A stretch of 64,000 bases of DNA from NCBI GenBank assembly GCA_030789695.1, contig CM061130.1, positions 10,841,860-10,905,859 of the forward strand, given 5' to 3'. The translations under genes and the position numbers were made by a program. Positions 20,642 to 32,660 of the stretch are shown piece after piece. The notes under the pieces are model-generated. The model saw only the letters and a list, made by a program, of their open reading frames with translations. It made no database searches and was not told the DNA's origin. This stretch comes from Scilla litardierei. Taxonomy: Eukaryota > Streptophyta > Magnoliopsida > Asparagales > Asparagaceae. Within the stretch, counting starts at the first letter, position 1; each line of letters begins with the position of its first letter.

Positions 20642-23600
20642 GCACCATTCTAGTGTCCTCTCACCCAGCCTTGGCTTTGTTCGACTCCGGTGCATCTATG
20701 TGCATCATATCCCGGAGGTTTGTAACAAAGCACTCCATTCCCACCCATACACTCCCTAAGTGTTGGGACATCACCACAGGGAACGGAGTGGTGACAGTGA
20801 ATTTGGGATGTCGATCGATTTCTTTGGTGGTCAGTGGACACGAGCTCTTTACAGATTTCATTGTCCACGATCTGCCACACTTTGATGTCGTCCTTGGCAT
20901 CGATTGGTTGGGAGATTTCCACGCCTCGATCGACTGTCACAGCAAGAGGGTGGTGTTCCGGATTCCAGGCCATCTGGAGTTCAAGTTCCACAGCAGAGAT
21001 GAGTTGCTTGGGCCCATCAGGTTTCGGGCCAAGCCGGAGGTGCCGATTATTATAGCCATGCAGATGGAGATGGAGATCGAACGACCAGCAGTCGTCAGAG
21101 ACTTCGACGATGTCTTCCTGGAGGATATCTTGGGTCTGCCATCCGACAGAGCTCTAGAATTTTGTATTGATCTTATGCCGGGAGCGCAGCCGATATCGAA
21201 GGCGCCGTACCGTATGGCTCCCGCTGAGCTCGAGGAGCTGGGAAAGCAGTTAGATGAGTTGCTGCAGATGGGTTTCATCCACCCTAGTGTGTCACCATGG
21301 GGTGCACCAGTTTTGCTCGTGAAGAAGAAAGATGGGTCCCGCAGGATGTGTGTGGACTATTGAGGGCTGAATGCTGTCACCGTGAAGAATAAGTATCCGC
21401 TGCCGCGCATCGACGATATCTTTGATCAGCTTGGAGGTTCGAGAGTCTTCTCGAAGTTGGACTTGAGGAGCGGGTACCATCAGTTGAAGGTGAAGAAGGA
21501 TGATGTTCCAAAGACGGCTTTTCGGACGAAGTACAAACATTATGAGTTCGTGGTAATGCCGTTTGGCGTGACCAATGCTCCAGCTGTGTTCATGAATTTG
21601 ATGAATTTGATTTTCTACGACTTCCTGGATAAGTTTGTCGTTATCTTCATTGACGACATTCTTATTTATTCGAAGTCAGAGGAGGAGCACAACTGTCATC
21701 TGAGGACAGTGCTGGAGACGCTGAGGCGACACAAGCTTTATGCCAAGTATAGCAAGTACGAGTTCTGGCTGGACAGAGTCGCATTCCTGGGACACGTGGT
21801 GTCCGGTGATGGCATATCTGTGGATCCGGAGAAGGTCAGCGCAGTCAGAGATTGGCTGACTCCGCAGTCAGCGTCAGACATCAGGAGCTTCCTTGGTTTA
21901 GCAGGCTATTATCGGCGATTCATCAAGGATTTCTTGAAGATTGCAGAGCCGATGACGAAGCTGACAAGGACGGACGTGGAGTTCCTTTGGTCAGATGCTT
22001 GTGAGGAGGCCTTTAGTATCTTGAAGGTGAGATTGACCACGACACTGGTGTTGGCAGTACCGGATCGAAGCGGAGGCTTCGAAGTTTATTGTGATGCATC
22101 AGGGAAGGGCCTAGGACGCGTCTTGCATCAGCATGGCCACGTAGTCGTGTACGCTTCTCGTCAGTTGAGGACTCATGAGAAGAATTACCCGACGCACGAT
22201 CTGGAGTTGGCAGTAGTGATTTTTGCACTGAAGATTTGGTGGCAATTCTTGCTAGGTAAGAGTGTGAAGATTTTCACCGATCACAAGAGCTTGAAGTACA
22301 TCTTTACGCAGAAAGAGCTCAACATGCGTCAGAGGCGATGGTTAGAGCTCATGGCTGACTACGAGATTGATTTGCAGTATCATCCGGGGAAGGTGAACGT
22401 AGTGCCGGATGCCATGAGTAGACTTCCTACTGCGATGATGCATACAGCCGACTGGAGGATTCAGCAGGAGTTGAGAGAGATGGATTTGGAGGTTGTCCTA
22501 CCTGGTGTAGTTCATTCATTCATGAATTTGCAGATTCAGTCCACGATCGTGGATCGGATCAAGGCAGCACAGGCAGGAGATCCAAAGTTACAGAGGATCA
22601 GGAGGCAGGTTGAAGCTGGACTACGGATGGAGTTCGTGATTCATGAGGATGGTTCGCTGCGGTACGACAGCAGACTCTGTGTACCTGCAGGTGATGTTCG
22701 TGAGGAGCTGTTGAGCGAGGCTCATAGCTCGCCATATTCTATACATCCTGGAGGCACCAAGATGTATAAGGACATCCGTCTGAATTACTGGTGGATTGGC
22801 ATGAAGAGAAGTGTGGCACGGAGCGCTGCCAGGTGTTTGATATGCCAACAGGTGAAGGCTGAGCACCATCGTGCTGCTGGGTTACTGCAACCACTTCCTA
22901 TTCTGGAGTGGAAGTGGCAACATATTACGATGGACTTCGTGACTGGTTTACCTCGGACCCTGAGGCAGAACGACGCAGTTTGGGTGATCGTAGATCGGTT
23001 GACCAAGTCTGCACACTTTATCCCATTCCGAGTGGGCCAGTCTACGGAAGCTTTGGCGAGGAAATATCTGGAGGTAAAACTTCGTTTCTACTTTTACTTC
23101 TATCTTGATTTCCTCTTTGAAATAGTCATGATGTAGACCGTGTACGTGCATGAGATTGTATGCTTACATGGAGTCCCCATGAGCATTGTGTCTGACCGAG
23201 ACACGAGGTTCACATCTCAGTTCTGGAGAAGTCTGCAGGAGAATTTGGGTACGAGTCTGAGTTTCAGCACGGCGTACCATCCGCAGACTGATGGCCAGTC
23301 CGAGAGGACTATTCAGATTCTGGAGGATATGCTGCGAGCTTGTACGCTCGATTTGAAGGGATCATGGGAGGACCATCTTCACTTGGTGGAGTTTTCATAT
23401 AACAACAGCTACCGGGCGAGCATTGGCATGGCGCCATTTGCTGCCTTATATGGAAGGAAGTGTCGATCGCCACTGAGCTGGGATGACGTCGGAAATCGGG
23501 AGCTGTTGGGTCCAGAGATGATAGTGGAAGCTATGGATGTCGTGAGAGACATCAGGGAGAAGCTTAGAGTTGCACAGGATCGCTTCAAGCATTGGGCAGA

Positions 23601-24057
23601 TGCCAAGAGGAGACCCTTGGAGTTTCAGCCTGAAGATCACGTCTTCCTGAAGATTTCTCCGAACCGCGGAGTTATTCGTTTTGGGAAGAAGGGAAAGCTG
23701 AGTCCGAGGTATATTGGGCCTTTTGATGTGCTAGAGCATGTGGGAGCAGTGGCCTACCGCCTTGCTCTGCCACCGTCTTTGGAGGGAGTTCACGACGTAT
23801 TCCACGTATCTCAGCTACGTCGGTACGTCAGTGATCCGTCGCACACGGTTGATTTCTCAGAGATTACGATTTGCCCGGACCTGACATATGACCAGCAGCC
23901 TGTGCAGATCTTGGACCGTCGACAGAAGCAGTTGAGAAATAAGATAGTCGACCTTGTGAGAGTGATGTGGCGTCACGGATCACCTGGAGAGTCCACCTGG
24001 GAGCGTGAGGATGATATGAGAGAGCGCTTCCCGCATCTTTTCCCCAGCGGTGCTTGA
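20642..24057 (+). pseudogene. pol: Tekay-like pol (PR-RT-RH-IN-chromodomain), copy 1
   Basis: Protease LFDSGASMCIIS, RT from [15 protein letters not shown] with catalytic FIDDILIYS, RNase H from [13 protein letters not shown], and integrase with [13 protein letters not shown] zinc finger. Integrase catalytic Asp residues are in [10 protein letters not shown] and SDRDTRFTS, and the Glu in GQSERTIQ. The C-terminus ([13 protein letters not shown], then DPSHTVDF, to [17 protein letters not shown]) matches the end region and chromodomain of Tekay/Del chromoviruses. A TGA at 21361-21363 breaks the RT; copy 2 reads CAA. A 63-nt GT-AG segment at 23074-23136 interrupts integrase between the Asp residues and ends in an in-frame TAG. 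Stop at 24055-24057. Confidence 0.88.
23074..23136 (+). other. Candidate 63-nt intron in integrase
   Basis: GTAAAACTTCG ... CATGATGTAG interrupts the conserved stretch between ALARKYLE and [10 protein letters not shown]. It is pyrimidine-rich and contains an in-frame TAG. Removal keeps the frame because 63 is a multiple of 3. It is short for a plant intron and has no second copy in this window to compare, so a neutral insertion is the alternative. Confidence 0.4.
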
Positions 24058-24085
24058 TGTTGATTCCGAGGACGGAATCATTTCT

Positions 24086-24098
24086 AAGTTGGGGAGGA
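24086..24098 (+). other. Polypurine tract, gypsy tandem
   Basis: AAGTTGGGGAGGA ends at the base before LTR2 (24099). A related AAGGTTGGGAGGA sits at 38670-38682 in the coding-free element. Confidence 0.85.
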
Positions 24099-25846
24099 TG
24101 TAACGGTCGGTTTCCGATCGTACTTTCTTTGTGCACGTGCTCTTGATCGTGCACGTGTTTATTTTAGACTCTATTTGATTTTGAACATTATTGTGTGATA
24201 TGTTGACGTGATCGTCTCTGAGAGTATTAGATTGTGGAACAACTTTGGAACGACATATCTCGAGTCGTTCTTCTGCGATACTATCTTAATTGATGTGACG
24301 TCACGACTTTCTGTTTTGACGCGAGACGTTTCTATTTTTAGTTTTGTCTCTCGACGTCGAAATTTAAATCCGTCTTCTTCGCTCTCTTTCTTTCGTCGCC
24401 CCGATAACCCCATAATTATTTTACAATTTTTAGGCTTAATTTGATCTATTTTCCATTTTTGAGTAAGTTTTAAATAATTTTAAAACCTATTTGTATAAGT
24501 GTTTTAATTATAATAAAATTCCTATACTATAATAACGCCCTAAATAATTTTCTGACCAAGTTTCAAAAATTTTGGCCGCACCCATCCTTGCGTGAGGGAG
24601 AGGAGAGTAAAATTTGATTTATTTTAATTTTTAAATTATTTTAATTATTTTTCTTAAACCCTAGACCTAACCCGAACTCTTTTCTATTTAAATAAACCCT
24701 AGGCTAGGTTATTTTCGCAGCCACTCAACCCTAGCCGTGAACAACACCCTCCTAAGCTTCATCGCAACGTTGCGACAGCCGCCCTCGTGCATGCCCGACA
24801 GCTGCCCCCGCATTTCTTGTGCACGACCGGCGCCCGCTCCCGCATCACCTGCTTGCAGCGCATCCGCTGCAAGCCCCCCGCAGTCGCCCGCTCTGACTGA
24901 GAGCATAGCTCGGTCAGACCGACGCTCCGCTCCGCACCCCGCTCCACTCTGCACCCCGCACCGTTGCCACCCCCGCCTAAGTGTCCGACTGAAGCATTCG
25001 CCCGCACCGACCGAGAGAGCCGCTCAGCATCGCCCCAAGTGCTGAACGCCCGCACCCGCCGTGTTCGACCGAGAGATCCACTCGGTCTGACCGAGGAAAT
25101 CCCTCGCACCGCACCAAGGCCGCCTCCGTTGCGCTGCAACTCGCCCGACCGAGAGTTTCTCGCGGTCTGACCGAGAGAAACCCTCGCACCGGCCGTGTCT
25201 GACCGACGGCCGTTCGTCGCAACTTTGATTCTTCCACACCAACTCCTGTGGTGGGCCCCCCAAGTCCTCCAGAGGTGTTTTGGGTCCCCCATTGACCCCT
25301 AGCACTGCTGTGTGCCCCACTTGGGTGTGCTACTTCGCGGATTTGCCGTCTACGACGTTACGACACGTCGTAGGCCTTCGTCGCAAGTTCCAGGTTTTGG
25401 GAAATCGTGCGTGGACCAGATCTAACGCTGAGGAGTTCTACGTTCAGACACGACTTCTATTCTACGACGAACTCCAGTTAAGGTTGGTTCCCCGAAACTC
25501 GTAGAAACACCCACAATAGCTGATTGAACCCTAAACTAAAAATCGACAATTTGAACTAAAATTTATTTTCCAGCACCTGTAAAACGTTGTACAAATCTAG
25601 AAAATCGACGAATAGACTTTGTTGACTGTGCACATAGGATTAGATCGTCGATTAGGCTGAAACATCAAAATGTGGCTTTTGACGAATAGGATAGTCCCGA
25701 TAACCTAGAAACGAACCCTAATAGGATTTGATGAAATTGAGACCTGACACCGCCGCCACGGCACTGTTTCAGATGGACTACCGCGGACGAGACGCTTGGA
25801 CGAGACGCTTCGAGAGGACGACACACTCGCCATCGCAGGCAAGTGT
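24099..25846 (+). repeat. LTR2 of the gypsy tandem, part 1
   Basis: Parallels 16293-18040 of LTR1 and stops at AGTGT (25842-25846), the TSD of the inserted copia. It serves as 3' LTR of internal 1 and 5' LTR of internal 2. Confidence 0.88.
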
Positions 25847-28184
25847 TGTGGGGATTTTCAAGGTCCCTTAGAGCTAATTTATTGCTATCCGTCCTAAGTC
25901 GGACGAACAAAATAAATAAAACAGCGGAAGAAATAATTTATTAAACTATTTAATAAATAAAGCCCTAAGGAAAAATTCCCTAAGCCAGGAAATCTACTGA
26001 CTCGAGTTGGGTCCGACCAACTCGAGAAAGTTATAACTACTAATTAAACTAATTGCATATAAAATTGACTCACCCGGAATCTTGCCCTGGAGCAGGCAAG
26101 ATGTTCCGCACCGTCTTGCGCTCAATGATCTGAGCCGCCTTCCGAGCCGTGTTGAGTCGCTCCTCGCCGCAGACTGGATCAGCTCCCGTAGCGCACTTCC
26201 GAGCCGTGTTGCGTCGCTCCTTGCCGCAGACTGGATCAGCTCCCGTAGCGCACCTTGCCTCCGAAGCCATCACTAGCCGTAGAAGATTTCACTTGAGTAA
26301 ACCCGCGTCGTAGACTTCCGAATCAGATTCGGACCTCCTCGTTGTCTTGCTAGGACTCGGTTGGAGGACAGGAAAATTTATAGAGGAAGAGAATAAATTT
26401 AGTCTGGATTAAGTTTGCTCAAAATATTCGTGAGCTCCTTAATCAGAGACTTGGTGCAAGAAACAAAGAAGGGAGTGCCCACCTATTTATATAGGAGGCC
26501 GGCTCCCCTTCTTTTGTCATGAGCAATGTGGGACTAATGTTAGGAAGAGGGATATGGATTAATTCAATTTTGGTTAGTGTAGCTTACACAAAGCCTTAAC
26601 CTTCAACCAATTAATCCTCACTCATCGTTGAGCTCTAGAGATGATACAAGTTATCATTTCGAAGAGCTAGCGATGGTGAACGCGTAGGAACAAACGGCGA
26701 CGAGATCCGAGTTCGTTTGACCCTTCAAACAATTGCTTAAAGTTGAGCAAAAACCCAAATTTCGTAGCCGTCAAGGGTTTCAACAAAAACCCTAAAATAA
26801 CTTAAGTGGCGGGCGACCCGCTAAGCTTAGCGGGCGCGCCCGCCTAAGGCTACTGGGCGCGCCCGCTAGGGCACGGCCGCGCGGGCTCAGCCCGCTGTCA
26901 CCAGCGGGCCGCGCCCGCTGCAAGCAGCGGGCGGGCCCGCTGGGGCAGCGGGCCGCGCCCGCTGCACCCAGCGGGCGGGCCCGCTGGGGCAGCGGGCCGC
27001 GCCCGTTTTGCTAAGTGGGTTTTATGCCACTTCCTCTTTTGCCTTTCTTGCGTTTCTGGGCTCATCCGAGCTCCGATTCCTACACGGTTTGATCCTCTGG
27101 ATTCCATACGAAATTTCCTCCATTCCCAAGTGCTCCAATTTCATAACCAACTTGTGAATTTAATATTCTCTTTACATCTAATGATATCCTCTATACATTC
27201 TATCTGTTACTACGATGTGGATATTACTCGGTGTGAGACCCTACAGCCTGACCCTTACTATAGGCCGAGACTCGAAGTCTCAAGACGACAGTGGCCACTA
27301 GCAGTAGGTGTCGTCCCTGTTTCGGGATCATCGATTACGTGATTGGTTCGTTTAAGCAAAAGTGCCTGACGAAATCACTCTGACTGTGACTGTGATAATT
27401 TCCGCAGTTTTAGTCCCTTCGTCATGACTATGTCATTCGGCTAGTCTAGGGTATGGTACACTATCAACCCCATTGGCTAGCAGAGGTCGGTATACATCGG
27501 TCTCTGGTACATACAGGTTGTACAGGTTACAACATACCTTGGCCAAGGTTTTACCGAGAGCCGTACTGACCTGTGACACTAACTTCCCATTAACGGAAGA
27601 GACGAATCCTCTGTTGATCACTACTTAGCTCATATGTTTCGAGTGTCACCCAGCCTAAGATCTTTCATCAGGCCTAGCCTCGAAGTTAGATCTTTAGACC
27701 TAAGTGACACTGTCCACACATAGCTTCATACAATGATCTCAAGTCCTAAGGACCAACTTACCTATTATCACTTAGAGTTATTAATGATAGTTTAGTTAAT
27801 GTGTAACCATTTAATAACTCCCTGTTTGGGTCGTTCAGTGAACTCAGCTTTTACTGAGCACCTGCGTCCTGTTTCCGACTTCACCAAGTCGCTTGGTTAT
27901 GAGACCAACCAGACAGGGACGCAATGGTCTGTCTGATGTGTTGATATCCCTTATCTCGACACATCTATGACCATGAACACTTTTAAGATTCAAGCTATTA
28001 GAGGTCAGACATTTCTCATAATCGTAATCTACATTTCGAAACATGTGTGACCTAACTATGAATCCAAGGGAATAATCCGAGTAATGAACAACTCAGATAA
28101 TACTTTACCAAAAAGAATACTTTCATTTATTGAACAAGATGTTTTATCAAGATAAATAGCCACGAGGGCATACATTTTTCTACA
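25847..28184 (-). repeat. 3' LTR of the minus-strand copia
   Basis: 2338 bp. On the minus strand it begins TGTAGAAAAATG and ends AAATCCCCACA. It holds the GCGGGC palindrome cluster at about 26806-27010 and a TATA-like ctatataaatag (minus) at 26483-26494. Confidence 0.9.
26806..27010 (-). repeat. GCGGGC/GCCCGC palindrome VNTR in copia LTR
   Basis: A very GC-rich run of AGCGGGC and GCCCGCT half sites in both orientations with short spacers. The counterpart in the other LTR (about 33621-33870) is roughly 50 bp longer with a different unit order, so the repeat number changed after or during insertion. It lies about 320 bp upstream of the minus-strand TATA box. Confidence 0.75.
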
Positions 28185-28204
28185 TCTCCCACTTGCACTC
28201 AGGC

Positions 28205-31200
28205 CTATTTATTTTGGTATCTCATACCATATTTACACGCTAGTTTTTCTAAACGATCACGTGCCAGCACCTTTGTGAATGGATCTGCTAAGTTGTCTTC
28301 TGAAGAGACTCTAAGGAGTTCTATATCTTTCCTCTGCTCTATCTCCCGAATCAGGTGATACTTGCGAAGAATATGTCTGGATCTCTTGTGGAATCTAGGT
28401 TCTTGAACCAGGCTGATGGCTGCATTGTTGTCGCAATACAACGGTATTGGACTTTCAACGGCAGGAACCATCCCGAGCTGGTTAATGAACTTCTTCATCC
28501 AGACTGCTTCCTTTGCTGCATCGTTGGCCGCTATGTATTCGGCTTCCATTGTGGAGTCTGCAATAGTGACTTGTTTGGAACTCCTCCAACTGACTGCTCC
28601 TCCGTTGAGAGTGAAAACATATCCTGAGATCGATTTGCTATCATCCATGTCACTTTGAAAGCTTGAATCTGTGAACCCTTCAACATTCAGGTGTTCACTT
28701 CCATAGACCAAGACCAAGTCTTTAGTTCTTCTTAAGTACTTAAGAATTGTCTTGACTGCTTTCCAGTGTTCTTCTCCCGGGTTAGACTGATATCGGCTTA
28801 CTACACCTAGTGCATAAACGACATCGGGTCTGGTACAAATCATGGAGTACATGATAGATCCCACAGCAGAAGCATATGGGATCTTGGTCATCTTTGCCCT
28901 TTCCAAGTCGGTTTGCGGAGACATCTTCTTGGTGAGGGCTATCCCATGATTGGCTGGCAATGAACCACCCTTACTGTTTTCCATGTTAAAACGTTTTAAC
29001 ACGGTTTCAATGTACCTGGTTTGGGAGAGTCCTAGCATCCGTTTAGATCTATCTCTATGGATCTTCACACCCAGTATGTAGGATGCTTCTCCCAAGTCCT
29101 TCATGGAGAAATTGGTTGATAGCCATTTTTTAACAGACTTTAACATATCTATGTCGTTGCCTATTATCAGAATGTCATCTACGTATAGAACTAGGATGAC
29201 TAAAGAATTTTTATTACTGGTTCTTTTATAGATGCATGGGTCATCCTCATTTCTGACAAAACCAAACTCTTTGACTGTTTTGTCGAAACGGATGTTCCAA
29301 CTTCTTGATGCTTGCTTGAGACCATAAATGGACCTGTGCAGCTTGCACGCCTTTCCATTGCTCCCACTAACTTCGAAGCCTTCTGGCTGAGTCATGTAAA
29401 TCTGCTCTTCCAAATCACCGTTTAGGAATGCAGTCTTCACATCCATCTGCCAGATTTCGTAGTCGTAGTAGGCAGCAATAGCGAGCACTATCCGAATAGA
29501 CTTATGCATGGCTACTGGCGAAAAGGTTTCGTCATAATCTATTCCTAGAATTTGACGATATCCTTTTGCAACCAGTCTAGCCTTGTACGTCTCTACCTTT
29601 CCATCTGCTCCAATCTTCTTCTTGAAGATCCATTTGCAGCCTATGGGAACATTTCCCTTGGGCACGTTTTCTAAGGTCCATACCTTATTTACGTGCATGG
29701 AATCTATTTCGGATTTCATTGCATCTAGCCATTTGTCAGAGTCCATACTCTTTATGGCTTCCTGGAAGTTAGTAGGGTCATCATCAATTATGATGCTATC
29801 CTCGATTCCCCCGTCTACGAGAAAACCGTAGTACCTTTCGGGTGCTCGAGGAATCCTACTTGACTTCCTACTGACTGGTTAGGAGATGTCAAGTTCTGAC
29901 TCTCCCACTGGTTCCGACACTTGTTGCTGTGTGGGTACTTCCTCCGAGCATTCATTCAAATCAATTTCCTTGCCAGTGGATTCCTTCACGAGGAATTCCT
30001 TTTCTAGAAAGGTGGCATGTCTAGAGACAACAATCTTTTGTTGTTCTGGATGGTAAAAGACATAACCTAATGAATGTCTTGGGTACCCTATAAATTTACA
30101 CAGTATAGATCTGTCTTCCAGTTTGTCTGGATTTTGCCTTTTGACATAAGCAGGACAACCCCATACCTTCAAGTGATTGAGGCTGGGTTTCTTCCCTGTC
30201 CATATCTGATACGGAGTCAAATGCACAGATCTTGACGGAACTTTATTTAGAATGTATATAGCAGTTTCCAGGGCATAGCCCCAGAGGGAAGTAGTTAACT
30301 CAGCTTCACTTAACATAGACCGAACCATGTCTAACAATGTCCGGTTTCTCCTTTCTGAAACACCATTATGTTGAGGTGTGTAAGGAGGAGTGATCTGAGA
30401 GAGAATCCCATTCTCTTTTAAGTAAGTGAGGAATTCATGGCTTAAGTATTCTCCTCCTCGATCGGATCGAAGAATCTTAATACCTTTCCCAGTCTGTTTT
30501 TCGACTTCGGCACGATACTCCTTGAATCGCTCAAACGTTTCGGACTTATGTTTCATCAAGAACACATGTCCAAATCTTGAGTGGTCGTCAGTAAACGTGA
30601 CGAAATATGAAAATCCACCTTTGGCTAACGTAGACATGGGTCCATATACATCGGAATGTACTAGACCCAAGAGTTCGATAACTCTTTCCCCTTGACTGGC
30701 AAAAGGAGTTTTGGCCATCTTACCTTTGAGGCAAGACTCGCAAGTGTCGAATGACTCATAATTCGAGAGGCCCAAGAGCCCCTCTTTATGTAACTTGCTG
30801 AGTCTCTTCTCTCCGATATGGCCTAGTCTACAATGCCAAAGATAGGTTTCATTAAAACTAGATTCCTTACGTTTTCTAGTATTAACGTTTAATACCACCT
30901 CATTGCTTAAAGTGTATATTCCATTGCTCAGTGTCCCAAATCCTAGCAACTTACCATCAAAGGCAATGTTCATGACATTTCCGCTGATAGTAAAATTATA
31001 ACCATCTTTAGCCAAAGCTGAGACAGATATAATATTGCATAGGAAATTTGGGATATAGTAACATTGCTTCAAAAGCAAGTTAGCTCCACCAGCTAATGTG
31101 TGTCTAAGATCTCCTACGGCTACAACATCAACATTTGCTGCGTTTCCGACTTGGAGAATTATCTCATTCTTTTCAAGTTTTCTACTGATTCTCAATCCTT

Positions 31201-31441
31201 GTAACTGGTTACAAATGTGAGAACCTGCACCGGTGTCTAACACCCATGCATTAGAATTAACTGAAAGAACTACACTTTGCATTTTAGAGGTTAAGGCATA
31301 GACATCCTTTATTTCTTCCCTTTCTGCTATAGACTTCTTCAACAAGCTATTATTAATATTAAAACCAGTTAATAAATTCTTATATCGGATATTATTAATC
31401 TTACTCATCATGCTGCAAAGATTAGAACTCCTAATTAGCAT
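28205..31441 (-). pseudogene. pol: Copia pol (PR-IN-RT-RH), one stop
   Basis: About 1079 codons on the minus strand. Protease WVLDTGAGSHIC; integrase zinc finger HCRLGHIGEKRL ... CESCLKGK; catalytic Asp residues in LVHSDVYGP and RSDRGGEY; and Glu 36 residues on in GVSERRNR. RT has MDVKTAFLNGDLEEQIYM and YVDDILI. RNase H starts GFTDSSFQSD and the protein ends near GMRYQNK. One in-frame TAA at 29879-29881 splits it between integrase and RT, consistent with a CAA-to-TAA change. Upstream of the first Met the frame is closed and no gag capsid or CCHC knuckle is seen, so translation start is unclear. Confidence 0.88.
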
Positions 31442-32646
31442 GTGTTCAAAATATTTTTAAATATAATTAGAATGGGTTTTGTCCAATTATACTCTCCCAT
31501 TAATAAACAGATCGTTTTTCTCCAAAACATGATTAAAATTAAACGGGAGCAGGAATCCCACAACCTTGAGTCGCCCGACCTTGAGTGTAGCTCAACAAGT
31601 CGTTCGACTCGGCTGTAGGTAGACGAACTCTTTGTCGATCATATCAAAATATGACTCCCTATTCGATTTTACCCCTAGTCATTTGTGATCATGAGTGTGC
31701 TCAACCGGATCACAATGGCTAGCCTAGTCGGACCCTTGTTTTCGTGTCAAGCCTGACTCGCCCCTTTGCTCGGTGTATGCACGACACGCCGGTTTGGGTC
31801 AGAGCTTAAGACTACATTCTTGGTTAGACTTACGCCGAAGCTCTAGGGATGAGCCAACGGTTTCAGTCAGGTTAAGATGTCAATCAAGAAATCGGTTTCT
31901 ATAAGATTGACCTGTTACGGCTTGAGTGTGCTCAACAACCGAAACACGTTTCTTACAGTTGCCAACTCCTAAAACAAGGAGGGCTACGATTTATCTTGAA
32001 TAAGATTATTATCGTATTAGACTTAGGTATAGTCGATGGACTCATATAGTTATGAATCGACACCTTGCGGTCCAGCGGACGCGGCCAGTGAATTGACTAA
32101 GCCAGGACCACTTGTTACCCAGTCTAGCTAGGTTGGTCCAAAAACTTTAGCCAAGCACATTGACCGACATCATGATCCATTGAAGGTGTTGTCATCATTT
32201 CCATGTTCGTTCAACAACTAAATGTTTTTTAAATTACAACTAGTTAATCCTTATCAACTAGTGGATCCCTAAAATTCAAAATTTTATGGGTTTGTTAGAC
32301 GATTTTTATTAAGTCCTTATCAACTATAAGGATTCAAAATATATGCTGCTACCCTAATCGTCCAATAGGCAATTTAAACAATTTAAAACATAGCAGTGTC
32401 TCAAAATTATCACATAAGGTTTGAGGAAATTAATGGCTAACCTAATCGTCCATTAGGTAATTTTAAACAATTTAAAATTTATTAAGCATGGTGTTAAAAT
32501 TTATCACATAAAGTTTAAGAGTCAATTAATGGCTAACCTAACAAGTCTTTCTTGTGACATCAAAATAAAACAAGAATGCGCCATTAAACTAATTATCACA
32601 TAATTAAAACATGCAGTTAAAAAACAGTATAGAACAGAGTAGATCT
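31442..32646 (-). other. Noncoding leader in place of gag
   Basis: Between PBS and pol, where gag should be, no frame is long and no capsid or zinc-knuckle motif is seen. It holds three TTGAG-TGTG-CTCAA-like inverted motifs (near 31584, 31692 and 31924) and about two copies of an approximately 90-bp repeat around CCTAATCGTCC (32350-32545). It may be replaced or captured sequence. I recognise no gene in it. Confidence 0.55.
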
Positions 32647-32659
32647 GGCTCCGATACCA
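32647..32659 (-). other. Primer-binding site, tRNA-iMet type, minus strand
   Basis: On the minus strand TGGTATCGGAGCC, one base after the LTR end. It differs from the usual plant copia site by one base. Confidence 0.85.
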
Positions 32660-32660
32660 C

